From assembly GCA_037367355.1 (NCBI GenBank), contig CM074695.1, positions 4,030,001 to 4,094,000 on the forward strand: 64,000 nt of DNA, in the 5' to 3' direction. Shown here in pieces: positions 24,145 through 34,716 of the stretch (position 1 is its first letter; every line of letters begins with the position of its first letter). This DNA comes from Neoscytalidium dimidiatum. Taxonomy: Eukaryota > Ascomycota > Dothideomycetes > Botryosphaeriales > Botryosphaeriaceae. The translations under genes were made by a program, and so were the position numbers. Below the pieces are notes generated by a model, which worked only from the letters and a program-made list of their open reading frames with translations, was not told the origin of the DNA and made no database searches.

Positions 24145-26577
24145 ATGGATCCACTCGCACCACCATTTGCACCCTTCTCATCGGCGCGAGCCGGCAAATC
24201 GCGCATACGTTTACCCGACGGCCCATGGCCTGCCGAAGGAATCAAGCCATCCTTCTTCGTTCTGTGTGCCAACGATGATCGAATCAGAGAAAACATCAGA
24301 TACCGCATCTTTGACTTCTGTTTCGATATTGCATACGACCCGTTACCATCCCCCTTGATTGGCCACTACATCAGGATGTGGGATACGCAGCCTCACAAGC
24401 TCTTCAAGAGGGACTTCTGGGAAAGCACAATGAAGTATCGACCTTGGAGCCATCAGCCTCGCGGCCTTGCTCTCTTCGGCGTATCCCGCGAACTGGGGCA
24501 GGAAGCCCGCTACCGTTTCTTTTGGTTCCATTTTCCCAACTATGTCATACAAACGACTGATCTCAATGTCCTGCGGGACCGACTAGAAAAAGTACCGCAC
24601 CTCCACAAGGCCAGTGTGAACGCAATATTCAGGGTGAAGTGGTCTAAGTTGAATTCCGAAGACTACAATCTCAATCTCCAGAGAGCGGGACTACTGGAAA
24701 AGCGTGTTCCCTGGATGGACTTCACCTGTGACTCGGGTCAACGCCAGAGGATCATAACAACAGAGACCTTCCAAATTCTCGAGGAAGTAGATCATCTCGG
24801 CAAGTCCGAGTCTTTGTGCGTGGTAGGAAAGCTTGGAAATCTGGAATATCGCTACCCGAAGCCGTTCTTGAAGCTGAAATTCGACGATGAATCTTACTGG
24901 AAGATGCGCGAGTTGTTCAAGCTCTTCTTGGAAAGGAAGAACTATCGCGTTGATAGAGTCCTTGGGTACTTTTCTCGAACCTTCAGCCCGACTGGTCCCG
25001 GTACTAACCATCAGCAAGCAATTCCAAGTCAAAGGGCCGTTGAAACCGAAAGATGCGAGCGCCGGCCATCAGGATCATTCTCTCAGCCCGAGGACGATTG
25101 GAAGCCTAATCTGCCGCGAACGCCTTCCAAAAAATCATCACGAGGACTCTTGCGAACTCATCCGACTTCCCACCAGGGAACCAAACTTCCACATGGTTCT
25201 CCAACAGAAACTCATGGAGATTTTTCGACCCTCGAGCCGATGTCAGAAGAGGCACCTGATTTTGATCGAAAAGACTCAAAGGCATGTGCGCCAGACAAAC
25301 TAGGCGACAATGACACAAGCCTGCCAGGGCTCGGAGCCCAGCTCCATGGAGGAGGCATTCGCGCAAGGAACGATTCGACGCGTCTTGATGTTGTGACAAC
25401 CATCACCAAGCTTCTGCAAAATTTCCGCGCTGGCTCGCATTGCCCGGATGTGGAAGACGAGTTGCGTGTCATTAAAGTAAAAAGAAAGACATTCACATCA
25501 AAGCCGGCAGTTACGGAACGAGCCTCTGACCTGCAGGACATGGGGTCTTCTTTTACTAGGCTGAACAACGAGATATTGATATCCGAGGTCGAGGAAGAAG
25601 AGCATGAGCCACAGAAGGGAGTTGAGCAAGAGAAGGAAGTAGATGACCACGCACGTCCTCGTCAAAGGCAGCACCAGCTTACGTATGAGATACTACCAGA
25701 GGATACCATCCGTCCATTTCGACCTTCAAAAGACCGTGCCTACCTCAGCCAGGCTCTAAGCCAGTGCAACGATATCCGATCAACACCGGCTACAGTTCTC
25801 CAGCCCAGCCAGTCAAGAGAGACCAGCTTCGAATACCGCATCTCACAGTGGATGAAGCGCGAACGGGATACGGATGGACCACGCCCAACCTCAAGCTCCT
25901 CTTGGGTGGATGGCAAGGAAGCGCGCGAACTTTCTTGCCGCAAACGTGTTTCGTCCTCCAGCTACCACACCTGTCTGTTGGGTTCTTTGTATCAGAGACA
26001 CTCGTCCAACGGTAGCACACACTCAGCCACACCATCCCGCCTCTCAGCCGAGCGTAATGCCGCCGAGAATAGTCTCGCTCCTGAAGTCCGTGCTGCATCT
26101 ACTGCCGGTGCCAACACCAGCGCCGAGTCCAAGCCACGGGGACACCAAGCCTTGTCGGAAACCACGTCACCAACCACCCCTAACCCAGATTCAGGCCTCC
26201 AAGGCACGGCCTCATCGACCCAAGCCGCCCCGCTGTCGGAGAACACGAACGCCGCGACCGCCGGGTCCCAACTCCGCACCAACCTGTTGCCGGCATCGCG
26301 CCGGGTATCTTCTACATCCTCCAATATGACGAGCCTATGCGTTGGGGGCAAAAATAATGTTGAGGATGATGTTGGTGATGTGGTCGGAGAGGAGGTGCCT
26401 AACTTCCCGGGCGCCAGGCAATTCCTGACGCCGAAGAAGGATGTCAAGCCTTGGTGGGAGATGGGCGAGGTGGAGGCGGCGAGTAAGAGTACGGGAGCCA
26501 GGAAGAAGAGAGATGGAAGGAAGGAGAGGGAAAGGGGGCAGAGGGGAAGTACGAGCTCATGGGTTACGGTGGATTGA
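24145..26577 (+). CDS. Unrecognised fungal protein, 810 residues, single exon
   Basis: An uninterrupted ATG frame of 810 codons. Residues 1-290 look folded: several aromatic-rich segments (RYRIFDFCFDIAYDP, RYRFFWFHFPNYV, YWKMRELFKLFLERKNY) spaced as in fungal lineage-specific proteins with a degenerate F-box-like N-terminus and a 'distance from the village' composition (many Trp/Phe/Tyr in short conserved blocks). From about 300 on the protein is low-complexity: Ser/Thr/Pro/Gln-rich with acidic and basic patches, including EVEEEEHEPQKGVEQEKE. The tail is Lys/Arg/Glu-rich. No catalytic motif, signal peptide or membrane segment is visible. The single long exon is unusual beside its intron-bearing neighbours. 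I do not recognise the family; F-box-like is a weak guess. Confidence 0.75.
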   Translation: MDPLAPPFAPFSSARAGKSRIRLPDGPWPAEGIKPSFFVLCANDDRIRENIRYRIFDFCFDIAYDPLPSPLIGHYIRMWDTQPHKLFKRDFWESTMKYRPWSHQPRGLALFGVSRELGQEARYRFFWFHFPNYVIQTTDLNVLRDRLEKVPHLHKASVNAIFRVKWSKLNSEDYNLNLQRAGLLEKRVPWMDFTCDSGQRQRIITTETFQILEEVDHLGKSESLCVVGKLGNLEYRYPKPFLKLKFDDESYWKMRELFKLFLERKNYRVDRVLGYFSRTFSPTGPGTNHQQAIPSQRAVETERCERRPSGSFSQPEDDWKPNLPRTPSKKSSRGLLRTHPTSHQGTKLPHGSPTETHGDFSTLEPMSEEAPDFDRKDSKACAPDKLGDNDTSLPGLGAQLHGGGIRARNDSTRLDVVTTITKLLQNFRAGSHCPDVEDELRVIKVKRKTFTSKPAVTERASDLQDMGSSFTRLNNEILISEVEEEEHEPQKGVEQEKEVDDHARPRQRQHQLTYEILPEDTIRPFRPSKDRAYLSQALSQCNDIRSTPATVLQPSQSRETSFEYRISQWMKRERDTDGPRPTSSSSWVDGKEARELSCRKRVSSSSYHTCLLGSLYQRHSSNGSTHSATPSRLSAERNAAENSLAPEVRAASTAGANTSAESKPRGHQALSETTSPTTPNPDSGLQGTASSTQAAPLSENTNAATAGSQLRTNLLPASRRVSSTSSNMTSLCVGGKNNVEDDVGDVVGEEVPNFPGARQFLTPKKDVKPWWEMGEVEAASKSTGARKKRDGRKERERGQRGSTSSWVTVD

Positions 26578-27618
26578 AGGAGGTCAGGAAGACTCGATTG
26601 GTCATACTGACGCTCTTCGATTGGTCGAGGGGCAAAAGGTTATTGCTTTGGCTATCCCACATAACTTTTGAGGGTTGAAGTCTCCTTTCCCTCATTCGTA
26701 TGGTTTGCAATTCATACTTCGGATACGACCGTGGAATTATCCAAAAGTATTTGACGCAAGGCACGAGTCGACGACAACGTATTGTTACAGAAAGGCATAC
26801 AGGAGGTAGTTGATCATCCGCCCCACACAATATTGCTACTTCCGAGTGTCACAATAACCCAGCAAATTACGCGACATCATTGGCTGCCCGATTGTGGTAC
26901 CGCTTTGAATGTAGTACGCGTCGGAACAGGGTCGTGGCATCTTTGAGCCACAAATCTAGCTGACTGTCTGACTCATCACCTAATGTCTCTAATTTTCCAA
27001 GTGGCATGGTCTCTGATCATTGAACAAATGGCGATGTTTCCGCCGTAAATGCTTTTACCCCGCAATTATTTCCATGAGCTATTCTCGGTGCCATAACGGC
27101 TGGCTCTTGTGTTCAAGACAATGCTACCATGCACTAAAGGATGGAGCCTTCGTCCGGATGTGTGGGAGAGGTAGACGAGAGAGTCCATAGTCAGACGAAA
27201 AGCATCCCCGAACGGTGGCAAAATAATTCCCTCCTTCAGCCGCAGCGGCATGGCCCTTAAGGACGATAATCGCACGCGTAAGCCCTTCGCACGCCGCAGC
27301 ACTCATGGAGTCGAAGCGATCATCCAGATGCAACCGTCGTCCACGCCTTCGAACATCCACGCTCTATCAACTGCGTCGACTCCCTACGCAGACATTTCGT
27401 CCGTTGCATTCCGGGAACCCATTTCTTCTGCATCTCACCGTGATACCGGCCCACAATCACAACAAGCCGCAGCAGCCTCGCGTACACGTTTGACGCCATC
27501 CTTGCGGCCATTCAATACTCCCGGCCATGCTCAACACCCCTGAGACATAAATTTTGTCTGCCACGGACAAAGTCATGTGACAAGCCAAAGCTTCAGGCAC
27601 TCAAGGCGCACACAGTCT
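26578..27618. other. Intergenic spacer
   Basis: About 1 kb. A plus frame at 27250-27543 and minus frames opposite it overlap and carry no motifs. Nothing supported. Confidence 0.55.
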
Positions 27619-27690
27619 GCCCCTTTAGCTCAGTGGTAGAGCGCGACACTAGTAATGTCGAGGCCATCGGTTCGACTCCGATAGGGGGCA
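27619..27690 (+). tRNA. tRNA-Thr (anticodon AGT)
   Basis: A complete 72-nt cloverleaf with no intron. Acceptor GCCCCTT pairs with AGGGGGC and the discriminator is A. The D stem is GCTC/GAGC around loop AGTGGTA. The anticodon stem CGACA/TGTCG encloses the loop CTAGTAA, so the anticodon is AGT (inosine-modified, reading ACU/ACC/ACA). The T arm ATCGG-TTCGACT-CCGAT is intact and contains the B-box. Confidence 0.96.
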
Positions 27691-29152
27691 TGCGTCCAGC
27701 GTGCTCATCCAGCTTCAGCCTCGTGCGCCTTAGGCGTACAAGAAATCCATCTTTTTGCGTTTGTCGAACAGTTTTTGTGTGGGGTGGAGCGGACCCACTT
27801 TCAGGGTCTTCGACCCGAGACAGGGGTGGGGGGGATGAGATTGAGCCATGCTCTTTTTGGGCGGGTGGGAGAATGGCTGTCGAGGAGCTACGTTGTGGGG
27901 CCGGAGCATGTAATCACTTTCCTTTTTTTTTTTTTTTTTACCCTTTTACTTTGGGAAAGCCGGGTAGAAAGATGTGGTAGGGATGCCGTTGGTTTCGGGC
28001 GGCCGCCATGCTATTGTAAGTACGTGTGCTGTAAGTGGGGGCCGCATAACAATAAGCTGAAGATACCTTGAACCATGTGCAATATATTTTACATGCCGAG
28101 GCTAGAGAACAGGTTTTCAGCTGTTCTCAACAGCATGCACTCAAGGAATTTGCGCTGAATGGGAAGTTTGCGGCCCGACGAGTCCCAAGGACAAGGGTTT
28201 CGACTCAAAAAAGCCAGAAAATTTAGACTCGAGAGCAGCCAATGAGGCGGCAGCGGACGATTTCCCGTGGGACACTGCTCAACTCTAGACCATTGGTGTA
28301 ACTCTTTGCGGTAACATATGCATCTTGAATTGCACGACCGCTGCGATCTCCCGAACGGTCGCACTCGCAAGGTTCCCCGCAAAGAAGAGCAGAGCAAAAG
28401 TAACTTCTGCTTAATGCGCTCCAAAAGCATCTCGGCCAGGCACCAGTCAGATTGTCTACGAGTCGATGGTCTTTGTCGGGTTTCGAGAAAGAGGATTCGT
28501 CAGAAGTTCTTTCATTTGCGAATGTGTAAAAGAGAGCAGAAACAAGGTTGGTCGTGTAATCTCAAATAATGCGTATGGAGTTCGAGGCAGATGTATCCGT
28601 GGAGCCTCTCGAAATGTTGCGCATATTTGTCCGAATATAACGGCATCCCAACTTGAGTCTTGCATGTCACTCATGGCGACCTCGGGTCAGGTTGAAGCTG
28701 ACTTGATGATGACTGAGACTCTCGCGCTAGTTGTCGGCTGCAATGCCAAGTTGTACAACATGGAAAATGGATCTTGGCATGAATCTGACTTGCAGCTTGC
28801 GTCTGAGACACGCCTGTAGCTGAGTGAGATGCCAGTCTTCCTGATAGCTGGACGGTGACGCTACGGTGATCTATGAAAGCCTCGAGCAGATGGACAAGGC
28901 GTCTCGGTGTACCGCATTGGCTTACCACCTTCACATTCAAAGACATGCGTGCGTGTAGCCTCCGGTGAAACAAGATTGCAGGGACTTCCGATTCTATAAT
29001 AGAACAAGTTGAGCCTATCTAGGCTATCTGGGCGTCGCATGTGCTCTGTTGAGGTTTCCTCTTGTCCTCTGCATTTTTGTCAACCTTGCAGATTGTTTAA
29101 TCTACCAGCTTTCCGGCTAACTTTCTCATTTATTGACAAGCGGCTCGCTGAA
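27691..29152. other. Intergenic spacer, no supported gene
   Basis: About 1.45 kb between the tRNA and the MFS gene. It holds a T-run near 27923 and a 117-codon plus frame (28466-28819) with no recognisable features. Confidence 0.55.
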
Positions 29153-29646
29153 ATGGCGCCAGCCGATGTCGAGAAAGCTGGCACTCAGCCAACCAATGTC
29201 CGAGAAGTTCAGGCGAGTGGTACTTCGGCAGCATGGGAAGAGGAGGGAGACGGTGACATCCAAGTTCTGGCCGACGCCAACACATCGGCTGGCATCAAAT
29301 CAACACCGGATGGCAAGATAATTTTGATTCCTCAGCCTAGCGGTAATGGTTTCTGCATCTTGAAATTGAGTAACCGGAGCTGATACCTAAAGCCTGGTAA
29401 AGATGATCCAGATGACCCACTAAACTGGCCTCGCAGCAGAAAGCTCAAAGTGTTTGGGACGTTGATCGTGCCAGCCTTTCTTACCGATTTCTCCATTACA
29501 TATGGGGCTGCTATATTTGAAAAGCAGGCTAAGACGTGGAACATGAGTGTTGCTGCGGTCTCAAATTCTATCAGTGGTGCCATATTCATGCTAGGCCCTG
29601 GGGGAATACTGGCAGTGCCTCTTACTGAGCGGTTTGGAAGGTGAGT

Positions 29647-29651
29647 CGAAA
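29647..29651. repeat. Target-site duplication, left copy (CGAAA)
   Basis: CGAAA directly abuts the TGTTAC end of the left LTR and matches 36180-36184. It lies 6 nt inside the MFS intron donor GTGAGT. Confidence 0.93.
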
Positions 29652-30036
29652 TGTTACGCCGGGACTCTTTCTGGGGGAGTCGAGGCGCGTCGTCAGGCAG
29701 CTTGGGCTTTCTAGGGGCCAATACAGTGGTAGGCAGGGGAGGTTCGTACAATAGTAGGGTAGGAATCAATTGACAAGTTGACCACGAGGGTCCTAACTAC
29801 GATAAATGAGTGTGGTCTATATACATGGAGTGATCGGTACGATCAGTAGTGATCTGTAATGTTAACCCACTGATCAGTACTGATCGGTGGTCCGAGCTTT
29901 GCTGAGCGAGTGTGCGGTGGTCTGGTGCATCAGTGTCGGTAGGTATTCTGCCGAGTTAGGCCCCGAGTTGGTCACGTGGGCGGTGAGTAGTCGTAGGGTT
30001 TCGTTATCCGCCTTTCTGGGCGACTGTGCCGTAACA
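29652..30036 (-). repeat. LTR, downstream (3') copy in element orientation
   Basis: 385 bp, base-for-base the same as 35795-36179 on reading both copies. It begins TGTTACGCC and ends GCCGTAACA on the plus strand. It contains a GATC-rich palindromic cluster (29830-29895) and TATATA at 29818. Confidence 0.96.
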
Positions 30037-30052
30037 CTATCCCCCCTCTAGG
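30037..30052 (-). other. Polypurine tract
   Basis: On the minus strand this reads CCTAGAGGGGGGATAG and directly abuts the downstream LTR, the expected place and composition of the plus-strand DNA synthesis primer. Confidence 0.8.
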
Positions 30053-30055
30053 CAA

Positions 30056-30070
30056 CCTTCGGCCCGAAGG
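30056..30070. promoter_or_regulatory. Perfect CGG-N1-CCG palindrome (candidate operator)
   Basis: CCTTCGG-C-CCGAAGG is a perfect 7-bp inverted repeat with a one-base centre. The core CGG-N1-CCG is an inverted pair of the triplet bound by Zn(II)2Cys6 dimers. It ends 5 bp before the TATA box of the antisense gene. It could also be an RNA hairpin. Confidence 0.45.
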
Positions 30071-30075
30071 TCGAG

Positions 30076-30082
30076 TATAAAG
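30076..30082 (+). promoter_or_regulatory. TATA box of the antisense gene
   Basis: GAGTATAAAGG lies 49 bp upstream of the ATG at 30131 on the plus strand, opposite to gag-pol transcription. Position and sequence fit an RNA polymerase II core promoter. Confidence 0.55.
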
Positions 30083-30130
30083 GTAGTTGAGCTCCCTCCT
30101 TAGTTCCCTTGAGATTATTTCTCTGCCGTC

Positions 30131-30677
30131 ATGTCCAGTTCCGCTCGTCGACGCGCGCTTCTCGTATCCTTCGTAACGGTACTGACGCTCCCAGACGTTG
30201 TTCCTTTTGTGGGAGACCTCGTCTTCGTTGTCTTGTGTCGCCGGATTCCAAGAGGTGTTACGAGTGTGCCAAGCGAGGCCACCTTTGTTCCTTTCCTTCT
30301 GACATGGCTTCCCTATTGAGTTTCGTCGTGTGGATCAACAACGGGACCGGGTGCGGGCTCAGATTGAGCAGACCCAGCGCGAGATCGAAAGGGATGAGGC
30401 CGAGATTCAGCGGTTGCAAGAGGAGGCTCAACGTTTGGTTCGTCGTACCGCCACTTCTCGGTCCAAGGTGATCCGCCTGTTGCGGACACTTTCCTTCCTG
30501 GATTCCCGGAGTCAGGAGTTGTTTGAGCGGGAGTTGGCGGCCATTGAGGCTGAGGAGGCGCAGGAGGCGCGGGCGGCTCAGGGGTCCTTGTTATCTGGTT
30601 CAGGCGGTGGTGACGTGGCGGGTTCCGACGGGCTGGTTCCTCGAGAGGCACCGGTGGACCAGTTTCAGGTGTCCTGA
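30131..30677 (+). pseudogene. Antisense accessory gene of the retroelement: Zn(II)2Cys6-like cluster plus coiled coil
   Basis: Runs opposite to gag-pol and overlaps the end of pol tail to tail by about 78 bp. From the ATG at 30131 a short basic Ser/Arg start (MSSSARRRA) is in one frame. A cysteine array at 30199-30288 lies in the next, with spacing C-x2-C-x6-C-x8-C-x2-C-x6-C, exactly within the Zn(II)2Cys6 (Gal4-type) consensus, and with basic residues between the cysteines. From 30318 the third frame encodes about 118 residues that begin as a long charged coiled coil (RVRAQIEQTQREIERDEAE, then QRLQEEAQRLVRR) and end in an acidic Gly/Ser tail. Zinc cluster then coiled coil is the Gal4 DNA-binding/dimerisation layout. 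Two small indels (about 30155 and 30290-30317) separate the frames, like the indels in gag and pol. Function is inference. Confidence 0.6.
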
Positions 30678-33600
30678 CGCCTCCTCCGGGGTTTGCGTCG
30701 TGGGAGGATGCTCTGGGTTTGGGCGGTCAGGGTTTCGTCGGTGGTATTCATGGATGAGTTCCTCGCAGTTAAGGTAAGAGATTGGTTCCCATGAGGGTTC
30801 CCACGGGTTCCCGGCGGAATCCGCTCCTTCCCATTTGATGAGGTACTTAAATTGACCGTCGATCCAGTCTCCATCCAAGATTTTCTCTACGTCCCATTCT
30901 TTGTCGGCGTCATCGGGGTGTATTTCAAGTTCTGGGTCAGGTTCGGCGTTGCTGTGTGCGGGTTCAAGTAAAGAGATGTGGAAAACTGGGTGTATACCCA
31001 CTTGTTCTGGCAATCTGAGTTTAAAGGAAACAGGTGAAAGTTTTTCTCAATTTGGTAGGGTCCGATTTTCTTGTGGTCCAATTTGTCGTTCGATCGTGTT
31101 GTTTTGATGTTTTTCTGAGGAGCCAGACTTTATCCCCTCCTTCAGGGCGGCGACGCCTGGCGCCGTCTGTCATGGTACATGGCCATTCGGTATGCGGTGA
31201 ATTTGATGTCTCGGGCCAGTTCCTGGTGTAGTTCACGTAGCTGGTCTGCTCTGAGCATAGCTTTTGGGCGAGTACTTCGCAGATCTGGGGTTCTCCGAAG
31301 GCAGTAGGGTCGAATCCGTAGTTGGCGTAGAAGGGCGTGGTTTGTGTGGCTTCCGTTGATGTGCTGTTGTACGCGTATTGGGCTAATGGTAGGAGTTCGA
31401 CCCAGTTGTTTTGCCTGTAATTCAGGTAGAATCTTAGGTACTGTTCTAGCGTTTGGTTGGTTCGTTCCGTTTGTCCATCGGTTTGCGGGTGTGCCGTTGT
31501 TGACATCTTGTGTTTAGTTCCTAACTTGTGGACCAAGGTTTGCCAGAACTTAGCTCTGAATCGTGGGTCTCGGTCCGTGATTAGTTCCTTGGGCATCCCG
31601 TGGTGGGCGAAGACATATCTGAGGAAGAGGTAGGCGCAGCCTTCTGCTCCGATTTTTTGTTACAAGGGATGAAGTATGCCCATTTTGTCAGGCGGTCGAC
31701 AATGACCAGGATGGCGTTGTGTCGTGCTTTAGTCACAGGGTCTACTGAATTTGGCAGGTCGGTGATAAAATCCATTGTGACCGATTCCCAGGGTTTGGTT
31801 GGTGTTGTGATGAGCTGTAGTTGTCCGTATGGTGCATGTCGTGCCACCTTGTTTTTGCGCATTCGTCACATTCCTGGATGACTTTCTCTACTACTTTCCT
31901 CATTCGGGGAAAGTAGAAGTGTCTTGCAAGCCGTTCCAAGGTTCTTGTCATTCCTGGGTGTCCGTGAACTGCGGACTCGTGGTATTCCTTTGTCAGCCGT
32001 TTGCGCAGAGGTGTGGGTACGTAGATTTTTCCGCGGAATAGTATGTTGCCTCTATGGTCTTGGACTAGGTCGGGGTCGTCATGTTCGGGGGTGCCTATTC
32101 GTTGAAGCAGTTCTTGGGATAGCGGATCATTGTTATATTTTCCTTGGATGATTTGTTCCCAAGTGGCGGTGTCATCTTCTTCCTCGTTTACCCTCTTCCG
32201 TGGTTTCTTCAAGTGTTGGTATGGGTTCCTCGTCCTGCGGTTCCTCTTCGTCCTCCGGCTCCTGCTCTGGTGTTGGGTTTCGTGGAGGTTCGTCGTCGTC
32301 GATGGGGCTCCCTAGCCTTATGATGGGTGCCAGTATTCGTTCTTCCCAGGGTGCGTCGGATTCTTCAATGATTCGGGGGCGGTTGGGGCCTAACGTGCCG
32401 TCGTCATTTTGTCGTAGTACTGCTGGTGATAGTTCTGGCTTTCCTTCCACGTGGTCGGCTCTGCGGCTAAGTGCGTCGGCCTTGCCGTTTTCACTTCCCT
32501 TGCGGTAGTGGATCTTGAAGTAGAAGGGGGCGAGTTGTTCTGCCCATCGTACTTGTCTTCTGTTTAACACCTTGGTGGTTGTGAAGTATCCCAGGTTCTT
32601 GTGATCCGAGTATACCGTGATTTCGTAGTTAGCTCCCTCAAGGTAGTGTCGCCATTCCTTGAACGCTGTGACGATCGCAAGCAGTTCTTTGTCGTGTATC
32701 TCGTAATTGAGCTCGGCGGGTGACATTTTGCGAGTAATACGCGATAGGGTGTAATCTTCCCTCGTCGTCTGGCTGGCTGAGGTAGCGCCAATGGCATAGT
32801 CGGATGCGTCAGTTTCGAGGTAGAGTGGCTTGTCAGGATCGAACATGAGGAGTACCGGCGCTTCTACGAAGGCCCTTTGAGTTGATCAAACGCCTCTTGT
32901 TGGGGTGCTTCCCAGGTGAAAGGGTATTTTTCGGGTGAGTCGGATTAGGGTTCGGCTACATGCGAGTATCGTTTGATGAATCGTCGGTAGAAGTTGGCAA
33001 ACCCTAAAAAGGCTTGTACTTCTTTGACGTTCCTTGGTTCTGGCCACTTCAGGATGTCTTCCACCTTTTTTGGGTCCATGACTATTTTTCCTGGTTCGAT
33101 GATAAAGCCTAGGAATTCTACCCTTTGGGCATGGAAGGTACATTTTTCTGGTTTGACGGAGAGGTTGTATTCGAGTAGTTTCTGGAGGACTTTGGATACA
33201 TGTTCCTTGTGTTCTTCAAGGGTTTCTGAGTAGATCAGGATGTCGTCGAGGTAGGCTGTGCAGAATCGGTCCAGATATTCTCGTAGGACGTGGTTGACAA
33301 GGGCTTGGAATGTGGCAGGGGCGTTGGTAAGTCCGAAAGGCATTACCAAGTACTCGTACAAACCGTATCGAGTTCTGAATGCGGTTTTCCATTCATGTCC
33401 TTCCTTGATTCGGATAAGGTGGTACCCATCCCGCAGGTCTAACTTGGTGAAGAATCGTGCCCCGGAGGCGATCCCTTAGTTCATCGATGCGGGGTAGAGG
33501 GTAGCGGTCTTTGATGGTAATGTCGTTCAGGGATCGGTAATCCACACAGAGGCGTAACTTGCCTCCGGGCTTTGGTACGAAGAGGACGGAATCCTGCTGA

Positions 33601-34408
33601 GGATTGAGAGGGTCGGATGTATCCCTTCTTCAGTAGTAAGTCCAAGTGTTCCCTCATTGCTTGTAACTCCTTTTCCGACATTGGATATAGGGGTCCAAAT
33701 CGGGGTTCAGTGCCTGGTTTCAAGTTGATCTCGTGGTCCCATGGTCTGTGTTCCGGTAGTGCGTCTTCGATCTTTTCTCTGAAAATTTCCTTGAACCGGT
33801 GGTATTCCTTAGGAACGCCATCAAGGTACTGTTCGTGTATCCTGGTGGGGTCATCTCTCCACGGGTGTCGGGTAGTCTGGTTTTTCTCGTCTGGTGGCAC
33901 TAATCTGTCGGGTTCTTTCTTTGTTTGTAGTGGTGGGGCGATACCACATCATCCAATTGCTTGCCCCTTCTTTCGGGTCCTTTCCAGCGCAGCTTTCGAA
34001 ATTAGGCTTACGTGGGTAATCGGTTCGGCTATGGTGCGTGGTTTCCATTCTGGTTCTTGGTTTCGTTCTCTGGACTTGAGGGTAATTCCTCCATTGTCCC
34101 AATCGTATTGTATTTTCCATTTCTTCTGCCAAGGGATGCCGAGAATGACATCATACTTGGGGATCTTGGTAACGTCTAGACAGATACGTTCCCTGGTTTT
34201 TGTATTCGAGGGTCAGTTTCGGGGTTTCGATGATTACCTTTCCATCTCCAAAGGAGCTGGGGGATCCATCAACAGTTCTCAGCTGATATGGTTGGTCCTT
34301 TTCTCTGGGTTTTAGGTTGGCTTTTTCTGCAAATCGGTTTGAGACGTAGTTCCCTTGTGATGCGGAGTCGATGAGGGTGAGCGCTCGGCGTCCATTGATT
34401 TTTGTCAC
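30600..34408 (-). pseudogene. pol of the chromovirus (protease-RT-RNase H-integrase-chromodomain), frameshifted
   Basis: Read on the minus strand the parts come in order but in changing frames. A retropepsin-like block (34408-34151) has LIDSASQGNYV, which departs from the usual D-S/T-G. Reverse transcriptase spans about 33900-32945, with the catalytic YLDD at 33253-33242. RNase H starts near 32846 (LYLETDASDYAIG). The integrase HHCC zinc finger is at about 31981-31860, and the DDE core has its Asp near 31772 (TMDFITDLP), second Asp near 31575 (LITDRDPRF) and Glu near 31464. A chromodomain lies at about 30899-30730 (EWDVEKIL, YLIKWEG, WEP). One-base indels break the frame near 33590, 33465, 32950-32870, 32190, 31740 and 31600, mostly at runs of one base. 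No full-length Pol can be made from this copy. Confidence 0.9.
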
Positions 34409-34716
34409 GACAACCCAGTGGTTCCCGTATTCTGCGGAGTCTCCTTTGCTTTCTGGTGGGTGTCCTGTGGTTTTTCCGGTCGATGCTGCTATGGTCCTGT
34501 GGGGCAGGGCCTCGCCTGCTGTAGCCCCAGTTCAGTAGGCGTTTCTAGTTTTTGGGTGGTACCCGCTGATGTTCTTAGCTTCCTGGTGAATGGGGCAGGC
34601 TTCGATGCTACAAGTGGACCAGTGGATGGTGTCATGGTTGGGGGTCTCGGTCGTCCTTCAGTAGCCGAGGTGGTTTTCTTGTCGTTGGTTCGCTGGTTGC
34701 TGGTTCGTTTGTCTGG

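Noticed and set aside
28466..28819. 117-codon plus frame between tRNA and MFS gene
   Set aside because: No recognisable domain, no splice partner; kept as unsupported.
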